Assembly (NCBI GenBank): GCA_914767715.1 | Contig: OU612066.1 | Coordinates: 24,526,283-24,590,282 of the forward strand | Direction of reading: 5' to 3' | Length of the DNA stretch: 64,000 bases | Origin: Membranipora membranacea | Taxonomy: Eukaryota; Bryozoa; Gymnolaemata; Cheilostomatida; Membraniporidae | In this document: positions 43,046 to 54,879 of the stretch, in pieces | Numbering within the stretch: the stretch's first letter is position 1 | Layout: every line of letters starts with the position of its first letter | Made by a program: the position numbers and the translations under genes | The notes under the pieces: generated by a model | Databases searched by the model: none | What the model saw: only the letters and a program-made list of their open reading frames with translations | What the model was told of the DNA's origin: nothing

Positions 43046-45922
43046 AGAGGCAGAAAAATGTTAGATACAAGAGTTGAAACAGTAGGATTGGAGAGCTGTT
43101 TTCTGAATGGTACGGCACTCTTTGTAATCAACTAGTTTGGGTCAGGCTGTGGACAAGGCCTACCACCAACAGATTGAGTGCTGGACTGGTAAATACCTAT
43201 GAGTGATTGCAAATCGACATTAGTTTTGAGTTGAACACTAGCACACTATCACAAATAGATTCTATGTTCTAATGGCAGTGATGCCTTCAGGCCAAATCAT
43301 CGGAACATGGCCAATGAATGTAATAAACCAAATCGTAGATTCAATCAATGCTCTCCTAAGACCTCTAACATCGTAGTGGAAAGGCGGTCACCGCTAAAAA
43401 ACATGGAAGTGAATGTAACTGAGAAAGTTGATCAGCGATCCGATTAGCAGAACAGTTGTCACTACTCATCAGCTAGTATCAGTCCTGATCTAATTATTAT
43501 TCCCAGGATATGATTACAAGGAATTTGTGGCATTTGTCCAAAATTTCAGGTAGTTGAAACCTCAAAAGTCATACTAATATGTCGTTAGAAGATCAGTGAT
43601 AAAACCACAACATGACAGTTGCATAAGAAATAGGGCACCAAGTCTGACCACAAAACCTCAACTATGAGGATGTGAACTGATACTACTCCTGTCGACAACG
43701 ATCAAAGGACGGCCTTGGTCCAGAAGACACCTAGCTATAAGTGCACAAAAACATAAATGGGGCAACATTTAATTAAATTTGTACCAGAACAGAATTTTAT
43801 GCCGATTTTAACTATCTGGTTTCTCCACCTCCTCTCAGTCTGCCAATTAAAAAGTTAACCTGTATCCTGCTAGGGTCAGAGCAGAGCATTTCGTACAGAC
43901 ATTTTGGGGATCATTTTTACATATTATCATGCATTATCTAACAGTCAGTATCTCGTGATTTGTGATTTTCGGCGTAGGAGACAAATACATTCAAACAAAC
44001 CAGTTTGTCTTTTCATTGAGGCCACTACAACTTAGGATTTTATGACTACGGGTAAAACGTGACATTTCACCCAGGTAATTAGGCCACTTTTGCACATAAC
44101 ACGTTCGTCAACACGAAACGGTTATACCTAATATAAGAATAAAATCAGACACCAGTACTTGCTGTACAAGCTAAATTAGGCTAATGACAACTAGACAGGG
44201 AAAGCAGCTTATGAGTCAGAATAATCTCTCTCTCCTCTCTCAGCCCTGAGGTGTGGGAGGGCAGGAGTAAGCTTACAAGTACCTATATGCTGTGATAACC
44301 TGAATAATAACAGCTCAGAAATAAATTAACCAAGTATAATTCAGAGAATAAAACAGTGATTATGATCCAGGGTGTTTCCTGTTCTCTGTACTAAAAGATT
44401 AGCTCATCCTCATTCATCATCACCCACACAAATCCTGGAGTACTTTGTTAATCATATGACGGCCATCAGGCCAGGAATTTTGAGTTAAAATCTGAAAATC
44501 AATAGAATTTTGATGGCGTAGACCTTTATTACTAGGAGTATTAGAAATAACTCTGCATCGATTCAATTCACTGGAGTAACAACCTCACATTTCTCAGCAG
44601 CAAAACCATATGGCACATTGAACAGAACACTGTCATGAATCACACTGCTTGAAGATCAACTCTGTGATATGAGTCTCGCTGCGCCTAAGCGACAGTGCCA
44701 CAAACTGGCCCGATTGACCTAACTACATTTTGCCTATAGATGATAACTTTTATCCAGTTCGGGTGGGGTGATATTTCAGTTTGAGAACTCAGCACATTTG
44801 AATCAGTTCAGTCACTACGGTGCAAAGACAACCAACCTGAATTGATTGGTGCAACCATTCTCCCTGGCGCAACGTGGTCACGAATATAACCTAGCCTCAC
44901 AGACAGACCATTATGTGATTCAGACATCTCAGTTTAATTTAGTGACAGCTGGGCAGCTGAGTGTACCTGTACACATATCAGCACTACACTCACTGTAGCA
45001 TAGTATCTAACTAGAGTAGGCATTATTGGCTTTTTCTAATTCATTTATCCCACAAGTAGAGCATACATTAATAAATACCATGAATCCTATGATAACTCTA
45101 TCAGCTAGCTATGGTTGGCAATTTCTGACTCATTTAGGTCACGAGTTCGCATACCTAAAATACTCATTGGCGCCAGAATGATATTTTCAGATTTACCAAA
45201 TATGCCAAGCGCTTCATTTTATTTCTGCCGGCAAGGAGTTAACTCCCTGATGCCAGCAGCTTGACTTTGGGCCTATAAAGGCCTGAAAGTATGACTTGCA
45301 TCATTGTTTGCCAGGGCACTTGATCCCGATTGCCTAAGACGCCACGTTGTCCGTGCAAAACGTCCATAAACCTATAAAGATGACACTAGCTCATCTAGTT
45401 GACTTATCCAAATACTAGAAGCGGTTACAGCTGGAAATGAGGGCCAAAATTGTTATCAGCCTGGCACAGTCACAGCTTATCCATATCATAATATACTACA
45501 TCAGCTCATAACTCAAGGCTAATATTTCCGCAATATATATTATGTTGCATTGTTTTATCATACTGGATAGGCAATAAAAGTTTGAAAACGCTCAGCTTTA
45601 TCAATTTTATCGCAACAGGACTCACAAACTCAGCTAGACTGTGTATCAGGCTTATCGATGATCACTGACTGAGCATGAACCATTAGTGAACACCATCATT
45701 TACACAACTCCATCGATACAAACTAACAAACTGCCCATCGTTACCCTTGCTAAAGTTTGATTCTAGCTGAAGACTGTCAAAGTTCGATGGAAAATATGCA
45801 ATCAATCAAATGGATTCTGCAGCCTTGACAATAAATACCCTCCTGGATCAGCCAACTGACCTAAATCTGCACACCGCAACCATAAGAGATAAATCGGTGT
45901 CAAGAAGTCATGGAAACCTCAC

Positions 45923-46102
45923 CTTGCTTTCGCGTTCAGCGTGCATTTCTGCGACGATTCTAGCTTTATCCTCTCTACTGTCATAGCTAGCAGAAGAGCC
46001 TCTATGCTCTGTTAGATGTAAATTATGTGATATTGAGCTAATTTGCTGCGTTCTCCCTTTGCCCATAAGCACGGAAGAAGCAGCGCTATTAGCCGCAAAC
46101 AT
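45923..46102 (-). CDS. ANK: Ankyrin alternative first exon (60 residues)
   Basis: ATG at 46,102, donor GTGAGG, phase 0. It starts MFAANSAASSVLMGKGRTQQ and ends in a charged helix-like stretch (DKARIVAEMHAERESK), resembling the charged N-termini of vertebrate ankyrin isoforms. Confidence 0.7.
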
Positions 46103-47048
46103 GGCAGCGTTCTGCTATCTCAAAATAATTCCATTTAGATCAGCAGCAGAAATGATTTTAGTCCGACCGAAGTCATTGAACTGATCAGTTAGACAGTTAG
46201 GTTGTGTTTAAAGTGCAGCAAACTTTTAAATGAAAGTATACACGGTCAGGATGTCTAAAATTACCACCAACAACGGCAGCAGGCGCTCACAATATAAGTA
46301 TAGAGTTCCAGATGAGAAACTATTGAAAATGCTAATTACTTAACTTAAAAGTCAGCACATGTAAAATGGACAGCAGAAATAATTGATTTTATTTTTATAC
46401 AGCCCTAAGTAAACTAACATAACATCAGGTATTATGATGAGATGACTGAGAGAGTATCTCCAGAGAGAGAGGCAAGGTATTAATAGTAATCGCTAATGGC
46501 CATCTAGGCAGGAAATAAAGTGCACTTTACCCAGAGGGTGCAGCTGCCACCAAAGCTTAACGTTGCCACCCAGGTACAAAATCCAACAACTCTGATATGT
46601 TCTAGTGAGCGCCTCATCCCTTGATGGCATTGGAATGGGAGCATGCACTAAATATAACTCAATATATAAACGCCCTCAACAGCAACCCTAAACGTTTCTA
46701 TTCCATCTTTTCAAACTGGAGTATTTTACTTCTAAATCTGAATCATCATCATCAAACCCAAGGCAGTAGCAAATACACTGACGGATGTTGAATTATATCC
46801 GGAATTCCATCGGCATTATGCTGTGGGAATATAATGGTAATGTTTAGGATCACCTGCCAAATATCTCTCGAAATGACAGAGTGACACTACTGTGAATGAA
46901 AGGTAAAATTGGCAACTAGTAAAAACCTGCACACCAGACAATAAATTATTCAAACCAAATATTCCCATCACAGTCATCCATCAAAGTTTTCCCAACCTTG
47001 TATGAACAAGAAAAACTGGCAAAGGGACAAATATTAAAACAAACCTAC

Positions 47049-47063
47049 CTGGTCCATATCCAT
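47049..47063 (-). CDS. ANK: Ankyrin alternative first exon (MDMDQ)
   Basis: ATG at 47,063, five codons, strong donor GTAGGT in phase 0. It is short, so supported mainly by the fitting phase and ATG. Confidence 0.4.
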
Positions 47064-49749
47064 GATGTTGGAAGTGCGCGAAACAAATGACAGAGACTCA
47101 CATCAAGCTACAGTAACAGTGCAACTTGTATGTGTTATAGTTAGGTGATGCCGATCACGATTGTTTTCCATAAGATGAGACAACAGATTGATCTTATCAC
47201 ATTTATTACTCACAAAATAATGCTGTTCCCAGCATCTAAATATTGATAAATCTATCCACTAGCAAATCACATCTACCATTAAAATTATCTACACACAGCA
47301 TATATCCTATGCATCATTATGATCAGCACAATATGGGTGCAAAGTTAGAAGCTTTGTTATCAATTCCCTAGATATGACTCTTTGTTCTATGGCCGTGAAC
47401 ATCTGTCTTATAAAAATGCGCTTCAAACTGTTGAAAACTTGTAGGGAAATTTTAAAGGTGTTGGTCGACTAGTAAACACAAACATATTGCCTAGGTAAGG
47501 AACTAAACATGGCATTGTGTCTCAAATTGATCTACTCATGCAAATAGAGTATTAGTTGGACAATACAAACAATATCAATAGTTGAGAAGACAACAAACAA
47601 AAGGAGTGATTTCAATAGACAGTTTTATCCTTCACAAGCTGTATAAGAAAAATTGGATTTTATCAAATTACAGTCATAACATTATTAGGGCTTTAGATGC
47701 CACCTAACTGCGAGAACACCTATAATGAAAGACAATACTTTTATGAGTCAAGCCACAAAGTCATCAAAGCATTCAGGACAAAGCTGGATTGATCAGTTAG
47801 GCATCAAGCTCTTCAAGGTAAACTAGATTTAATGAAGAGGAATGTTGATGAGAAATCAATGTAACCACAAGGGCAGACTTCCAAAAAGGATATCTACTCT
47901 CAAAGGATAGATTGTAATTTGAATGATTCAGCACTCCCACATGTGATCATGACAACTGAACTGGGAGATTTTTAAACTGGATAGATTTGGTACAAGGGGA
48001 AAAAAAAGGCAAAATTCATGGTCCATTTGAGGCTTTGCTCTAAACCACTTGTGGGTGTCCTATTTAACGCAGATTTCTTACTACTACATTACAAACGCAT
48101 CAGGCAACCATGAGATTTCGACTCATATTTCACTAAAAACACTCTCTCTCCAATATTGATCTTTCGCATTATTAGTCTAGTTGGCCGCTGAATCTTCCTA
48201 ATAAGCTAAGCTGAATGTAAAGTACTTAGGAAACACAGATTACGTTTAGCGGAAAATCAATATGACAGGCAGCGAGTCTTTATGAAAGTATAATTTACAT
48301 TGATGCAAAAAGTTCTAGAGAGACGTCTCTCAAGTAGAAGTGGCATTAATAAAAAACTAACAATGAATATATAATCAGGTGCGCTTGTCAGAATGGTGTC
48401 AAGCCATATTCATGACTAGGTATAGGCCTACTATTAAAATAACGATGGTAAAAAGACTTCTAGGCCTGCATAAAACAAAAACTGGAAGTAAAACTAGAGA
48501 GAAAAAGCGACCTGGTTCATGGGCCTATCTATGCCTATCGTCAAAATCTTGGAGGAAAAAATCTGTGCACAGATCAGACACATGAAAAGAAACCGAGAGA
48601 AATAACGACCAGGTTGAAGTTATGGACACTCAGTCAGACAGCTAATGGAACCTAATGGTGGTCTTGTGCAGGGTTTGATAGGTCAGTGACATAACAAGGC
48701 GATATATACAGTGGCCAATGACATGAATCTAAATCAATATCTAATGCTGCAGGTATATAATTTAGTGAAACAGTCCTGCTAAATATTACATTACTGTAAC
48801 AAGCGGCTCGTTGGGGGGTCTAAGATATACCAGCAGTAAACTAAGAATCAGCAAGATACCACATTCCTGCAAAAAAGCTAATCTCAGCTCACAGATAATT
48901 TAAACGGATATAACATTGACTGAAGGTTTCATCATTGCTATATCGCCGATAATGACGCCTCCAACCATATTTACTCAGACCAACCTCTAGCTCTATAAAA
49001 ATATCTTATTCATCAGAAAATTATTTCTATCTATTGCCTCATAAAATCTAGGCATGGGTCTATGTATGCTTAACGGTGAGAATGTATGAAACTGGCCTGA
49101 TCAACAACCTGGCGACACATAAATCAAATTCACAAATATCACATGCCTTCTCTGTCATATGTTGAATCTATCTATCAAGTCATCAACGCAAATAGTCTCA
49201 AAGTCAATGTGACACACTTAAATGTGAGGAAGTACCGTTGTGTTACCAAGTAATTTAATAGTCACACTTCTTCATTGACTGACCAACCATTATGTCATAT
49301 TTGATACTCCAGTAGCAACTGTAGACGGCACTGGTAGGGGCCCTCACGACAGTCCAACGTCACAAAACCAATCTGGCCAAAAGTCTTACAAGCGACTCGT
49401 CCGAAAATATGTAACATGGCTGAACCCATAGCCAAATGATTGCTTGCTCATTTCATAATAAAATAGGCCTGCCATATCTTCAAGACCAGAGTATCAGACT
49501 ACTTTAGTTTACTACCTAAGAAAGAATACTTTTTGAACTAATGATGATGACGGTTGATACAAATGGTTGCTGTTGAGTGAGCAGAAATTACCATCATCAA
49601 TTCAAGATGGTAATGGTTGATTGTGACAGGTGAGTGATAGCAAGAAGTCTCAACAACTCCCTGGTGACAGAGGTTAGAGTATAGACTAAAGTGTAAAGAG
49701 GGGTATGTGGGGGTCAACTTTGTCACTGTGGTTATTGTGCATAACTTAC

Positions 49750-49782
49750 CACTTCCGAGCTCCTTTCTCCATGCTCAACCAT
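49750..49782 (-). CDS. ANK: Ankyrin alternative first exon (MVEHGERSSEV)
   Basis: ATG at 49,782, 11 codons, donor GTAAGT in phase 0 compatible with the downstream ankyrin exons. Confidence 0.45.
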
Positions 49783-49799
49783 TTCAGTCTCCTTTAGTG

Positions 49800-52780
49800 A
49801 TGTCTAAAACATCTGTATCTTCTTGTCTTCAATATTTCAGTAGATTTTAGTTGCAAAACTTCGGATAAGCCGGTGTCAGTCTGAAATTTTCAGTAAGTAA
49901 ATAAACCAAAACTGAAACAGTGACCCAGTTTCCTGTTATACATAATAGGCTAAGTTCTCATACTAGTGGGGTGAGAGTAGAAAAACCCTTATACGTTTTC
50001 ATTGTGGCGAGTTGATTTACACCATTAAAGGAGTTTGTGAATATAAGCAGGGAAAGACAACTTCAGTAAATTTTGATAAATTTCTGAACCAGGCAACATT
50101 GTTTTTTTGCAGGATGGTGGCGCAAACTAGATAGGTCTCAGAACCGAAGTTATGCACTGCCTTATTTTCAGTGCTATGACTCTGCTCGGTGAATCTATTA
50201 TCAACCACATTCAAACCGGTCTCTGGGCTGTGGCTGTTAATGGAATGCCACTACCAGTAACCTGGGTAGAGTGTTTGTGTACTTTAAAAGCAAGTACTGG
50301 CTAGACATTCTCACACTATGGCTGGCTCTGAAATCATATACGTTAATCGTAGACCTAATGACTCTTCAAATACCACCAATATCTTTCCCATAAGACCAAT
50401 GGAGAGAAACCCAAACTCCTGGGACCTCAACTGAGACAGAGATAAGATGAGTGAAGTTTAACCAAAGACCAATAGACTAACATCACTGCAGCTCAATATA
50501 CAGATAATTTGTTTTAGCTCCAAACTGAGGTTCATGCTAAGTATTGTTACCATACTCACTCAAGTGAAAATAAGAGTATCAACGGTCAATGCATTAATTA
50601 ATTATCTCTTGTTACCCTTTTTGAAGGGGTTTGGCCTTCGATTCAGCACAACAACTCAACCTGGCTGCGGTAGTCTTTTCTCAATCTCAGGTCTAAACAG
50701 CATAGGATCGATGAACCAATTTTTCGTTGATCTATTTGTAAAGTTATGTAAGAAAACTACAGGACCAATTAAATAAATCAAGTTTTATGCGCTAGTAATA
50801 TCTAATATAAAGCAATACTTACTCTTCATCATTGAAGTCTTCTTCAATATCCAATCAATTTATTAAGAGATCAAGATTAACATCAAATTTCTCTTTTCAA
50901 ACAGTGCTATGACTGTATTTGCAGGTACAGAGGCGCTGGAATACTTTGCATACTTCACATTCAAGTAGGTTATGTTTGGAGTTGCTTGCCTTCCTTACAT
51001 GAGGCAACAACTTCAAGCTATATACCTTGTTGCATTCAACATTTGACCAGCAGTTGTTGCGCAGAAAACATGCACAACTGTATTGTCTGGTCGGTGGTTT
51101 TTTTTTCTGTGACTTATGACCCTGCAATAATTGTATTTTTATATGATATTCATTCTATTCAGCTCTCATTTCATGCATATTGTTAGTTATGTATAGTGGT
51201 ATGTTTTCTTTTATAATATTTGGCATCGTTCTGCAAAACTTCATTAGTTTCCTAGGTATGATGGATCTGCAACATGTAACGGTGATTTTTCTCCTTTACT
51301 CGCCATGATAAGTCTTTTGTTTTTAATTCTCCCAATTTGATAAGCACTGATTGATGGCTTGACACATTATCCATCTCATTTGGTAAAATATCTTTCAAAT
51401 TACAATCATTATGAACCTGTTTAGAGTTCATAGGTTGTATTTATTTTTTCCACTGTGTGATAACTAACCAATTAACTGCCAAATAACTACCCATTTATAT
51501 CATAAATGGCAACTTTTGTAATTGAGTAATTCGAATTTGGCAATTTGACCTTTGTTTTGCTATCTGAAACCTCAAGCAACCAAAATTCATTGAGATTTAC
51601 TGAAATCAGTGCTTCAAACTTCAAATAAAATTTTTGGATAAGATTGATCTTTCTGACCATTCCGAGAAATTATGTCAGAAAAATATATTATGATGCGGGC
51701 TTTTGCCAAAGTGTTCTCAATGCTTCAGAACCATGATCAGTCGTTTCCTTCATATTTAGTTTAATTTAGCTTTGTTGTTTGAAGGAGATCTTTGTAGCAA
51801 TGTGCAGTCAACTAATGTGACAACTATACAAAACCTTTGATTTGGGTACCTTTGGCCTCACTTATATGGTCATCATGAAACAAAATTTCTTTCGACATTC
51901 AGCACTTTTGACAACTGAATAAATAATTTGTGATTTGCTGTCAGCCTGTCATAAATCATCATCATCTTCATCAGCGTCTGAAATTTAACGCAGTTGTTAA
52001 CGCCCTTGACGTGTTCTGTCCATGGAAAAAATCTTACCTTTATTGAATCAAGGAGTTATATATATATATATATATATTCTGAGAATGGGATATAACCTTT
52101 GGCTGTCTTTCAATTTAAAACTGCCAAAATCACTATCCGATCCATAGACATGTCTATGATCTGTTCCCTCGAAGCTGAGTGAGAGAGAACAGCTAGGGGT
52201 AGCGTTTTCAAAACGCTTACTCTTTTACCGGACTATATACCTCCTAAGTGAAAGATTCAGGAGTAAGTTTCTCTAATTGAGAGGCCAATTGAGGGATGAT
52301 TTTAAGCTAAAACATCTAGTTTAAACAACCCCTGATTCGTTCCATAATTTACGTACCTCTAGCAGCTGCCACACATCTTATCTTATATATTACTATTGTT
52401 CAAGCTACATTAGCAGCAGGCTGGAGGAACCTGAGTTAGAAAATTGGCTGAGAATGAGTCAATTATTATGTTTACATGTTATGACAATTCTTTTCTTCAA
52501 TTCTCTGGCACACTATGGCAATATTCTACCTGGGGGTATTGCAATTAGAATGAGTGAGCAACGCTTTTTTGAAACAAGTAAACACCACTATTTTTGTCTT
52601 TTCACTAAGCAGATTTTTTTCCCAAATCATTCAATCAGAGCAGGTATATTTCCATCCATCAGTGAGCAATTTTGAAAAAAAAGGATCATTAGCAAGCCAA
52701 CTAACTCAGCTGGGAGAAACCAGATGGTGAATTTGGCAGCTTTTGATTAAGGAACCTGTCAATGATTATCATTAACAAGA
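49800..52780. other. Intergenic or intronic, no gene seen
   Basis: AT-rich, with short open frames only (longest 80 codons on the plus strand at 50,534) lacking domain or splice support. A (TA)n run lies at 52,061-52,078. Confidence 0.5.
52143..52158. repeat. CATAGAC palindrome, 16 bp perfect
   Basis: catagaca followed by its reverse complement tgtctatg. Confidence 0.7.
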
Positions 52781-52788
52781 CTGTAGAC

Positions 52789-53250
52789 CAGGGGTGCCCA
52801 ACCTTTTCTCTCACATGAGCCATTTAAAAAATCAATCAAACCAAAATAGCTGACCACGTTGCGTCACGTGTAGACAACATGGAAACAGTCAGTGATATAT
52901 ATGTATCATATTCATTCATGTATAAGCGCTGGCAAAAATACCAAAGCATAGTCATTGTGTGAGATTATGCGCGTAGCGGGAAAATTTTTATGAGGCAATT
53001 TCTGGTCATATGAGGCGCAAGGTTGGCAAGTCTGCAAGAAGACAACTCTACACACATATATACAAAGCAGGCACCCAGTACAATGAACTTGTATACACTA
53101 TACATACATTTAATGTACAATGTACATGCATGAATTAAATGCATGAAATTCGCGCCAAAAAGCTCGTGAAATTTGCAAATATTAAAATGAGCCACCCAAA
53201 AAGCCAAAATGAGCCGAGAAGGCTCATGAGCCATAGGTTGGGCACCCCTG
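52789..53250. mobile_element. 462-bp non-autonomous hAT element
   Basis: Terminal inverted repeats CAGGGGTGCCCAACCT, followed by subterminal GAGCC motifs, at both ends. A perfect 8-bp target duplication, ctgtagac, lies at 52,781-52,788 and 53,251-53,258. There is no transposase frame inside. It is typical of hAT MITEs. Confidence 0.93.
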
Positions 53251-54315
53251 CTGTAGACTGCCCCAGTGGCCTGTTATATATTTAGAGTTACATGCCCCTT
53301 CTTGCAGGGTCATAACACATAATTTTCATACTCAGGCAGAGTCTACAGTCTAGGTGATGTTGTTTTTGTGTTCTTGATCATGGTGGAAGGTGAGCATTAA
53401 TTATAACAGGCTTTCACTATTTGTTATATGAGCTTGATATTTGGCATCTTTTGACCATGTTCGATTCACGAAAACACTATTTATTTCGTTCTCAATGCCA
53501 AGGCTTATCTGGTGCAAGCTAAGCCAACTGTCTGAATGACTAAGCGGTAAAATATTATTTTTTATCGAGAGACTGGTGTCAGGCTAGGCAGTGCGTATTG
53601 AAGTTTCAGTATGATCTCTGACCGCTGAAACAGAAGCATTCTCTAAGGCGAGCCAAGAGGTAAAGACTCATGGATACATAGTGTTTGCGAACCGGTTTAC
53701 ACATAGTAACAAATTTACATTAGATATTAGTGATGTGTACAGTTATTGACCCAGAAAAGCTAACATACTGGTTCTGTGTTTATATTTATATAGATATATT
53801 TTCTCAAGTTATCTTTAAGTTGGAATAAAATTGAAACATTCGGTGGTTTCACATTTCGCATCAAAAGCATTTTGCATAGATAACAAGGAAATGAAAATAC
53901 AATAATAATGATGCATCACAAATAAAGTAGGGGGGGGGGGGAGTATGAGTATAGTAGCACCTTTTCAAACAACCTTAACATGTGCAGCTTACAATCACTT
54001 TCTACTGGATGCGAAATTAAAATGTTATTGTGTATCTGATCACTTGACCACAAATTTAAATTAATGTTGTTGTTTATTCATTATTATAAATTAATACTAT
54101 AGAATTATTAATCAAATTCTAAACATGTGCAGAGTTGCGCTCTCTTTTTAGATGTTGGCACAATTCCAAAGTCTAACGTCAAATCAAACTGATGTTAACT
54201 CGGGAGGGTTTTCAACCCTCCCTTTGTAAAGTTACAACATAGACACAACATCCACTGTACATAGAGAGAAAGGAGCAAATGAATATAAAGGAATTAGGAA
54301 GCACTCGAACCTCAC

Positions 54316-54337
54316 CTCAGCCTTAGCTTTTACTTTC
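54316..54337 (-). CDS. 22-nt micro-exon candidate between membrane-protein gene and ankyrin
   Basis: Bounded by acceptor CATATTTCAG and donor GTGAGG. Phase 2 in and 0 out reads (R)KVKAKAE. These phases join the phase-2 ends of the membrane-protein exons (58,103 or 56,540) to the phase-0 starts of ankyrin (40,418 or 39,927). It may also be part of a longer ankyrin N-terminus. Confidence 0.35.
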
Positions 54338-54399
54338 CTGAAATATGTACGAGAGATAATTAATAAGCAGAGAGCATATAAAATGTGCATAAAATTCAA

Positions 54400-54405
54400 T
54401 TTAAT
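54400..54405 (-). promoter_or_regulatory. Candidate poly(A) signal of the membrane-protein gene
   Basis: ATTAAA on the minus strand about 185 bases after the stop. A canonical AATAAA lies further on at 54,073-54,078. Confidence 0.25.
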
Positions 54406-54588
54406 CTACCTGAAAAAACGCTTGAGCAAACAGCCGCATGGATAGGTAAGTGGAGAGATTCTAGTTATGGGTGATAGCACACTTTTGAAGCACATAAGAG
54501 CGATAGGTTAGAGAAAAACACTTGTTTGGCTCTTTTGACGATAGCAATCATCTTTTTCACTCCAAAAACAAGAGTCAGCCAACTGGTT

Positions 54589-54879
54589 CTATCTTGTTGA
54601 CCTTATAGGATTATTTATTGGTCTATTAGCTGTCCTTGGCCTCTGACCTATAGGTGGTAGTACCTGAGGTCTTGGTAGGTCTTTTTTCACTGGAGCCACT
54701 TTGTTTATGGGGAGGGGTGAGCGCCCCGCTGCATCTGTAGTTTCTGCTTTAATTATAGCTTCAGCCTCAGGGCTGACTTTGTTATTTCCTATATTAGCTG
54801 TGTCAACGTCGACTTTGGGTAATTGAGGCACTGGAATGCCTTTCTCTACATCCAAATCTTCATTCCCTTCAGTCTTGCC
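54589..54879 (-). CDS. Membrane-protein gene, last exon
   Basis: The acceptor is TTTCTTTTAG, phase 0 in, stop TAG at 54,589. It encodes residues 194-289, Pro/Lys-rich (PRPQVLPPIGQRPRTANRP). Confidence 0.85.
   Translation of the reverse strand, partial: GKTEGNEDLDVEKGIPVPQLPKVDVDTANIGNNKVSPEAEAIIKAETTDAAGRSPLPINKVAPVKKDLPRPQVLPPIGQRPRTANRPINNPIRSTR

Larger units (their letters stand above)
40951..45922. other. Intron/intergenic stretch, no gene seen
   Basis: An AT-rich stretch between ankyrin first exons. It holds the tRNA-derived SINE at 42.9-43.05 kb and a 30-bp palindrome. No open frame with splice signals or recognisable domain was found. Confidence 0.6.

Noticed and set aside
50534-50776. 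80-codon plus-strand open frame
   Set aside because: No recognisable domain, start context or splice partners in an AT-rich non-coding stretch.
52965-53234. 89-codon minus-strand open frame
   Set aside because: Lies wholly inside the 462-bp hAT MITE and does not resemble transposase.
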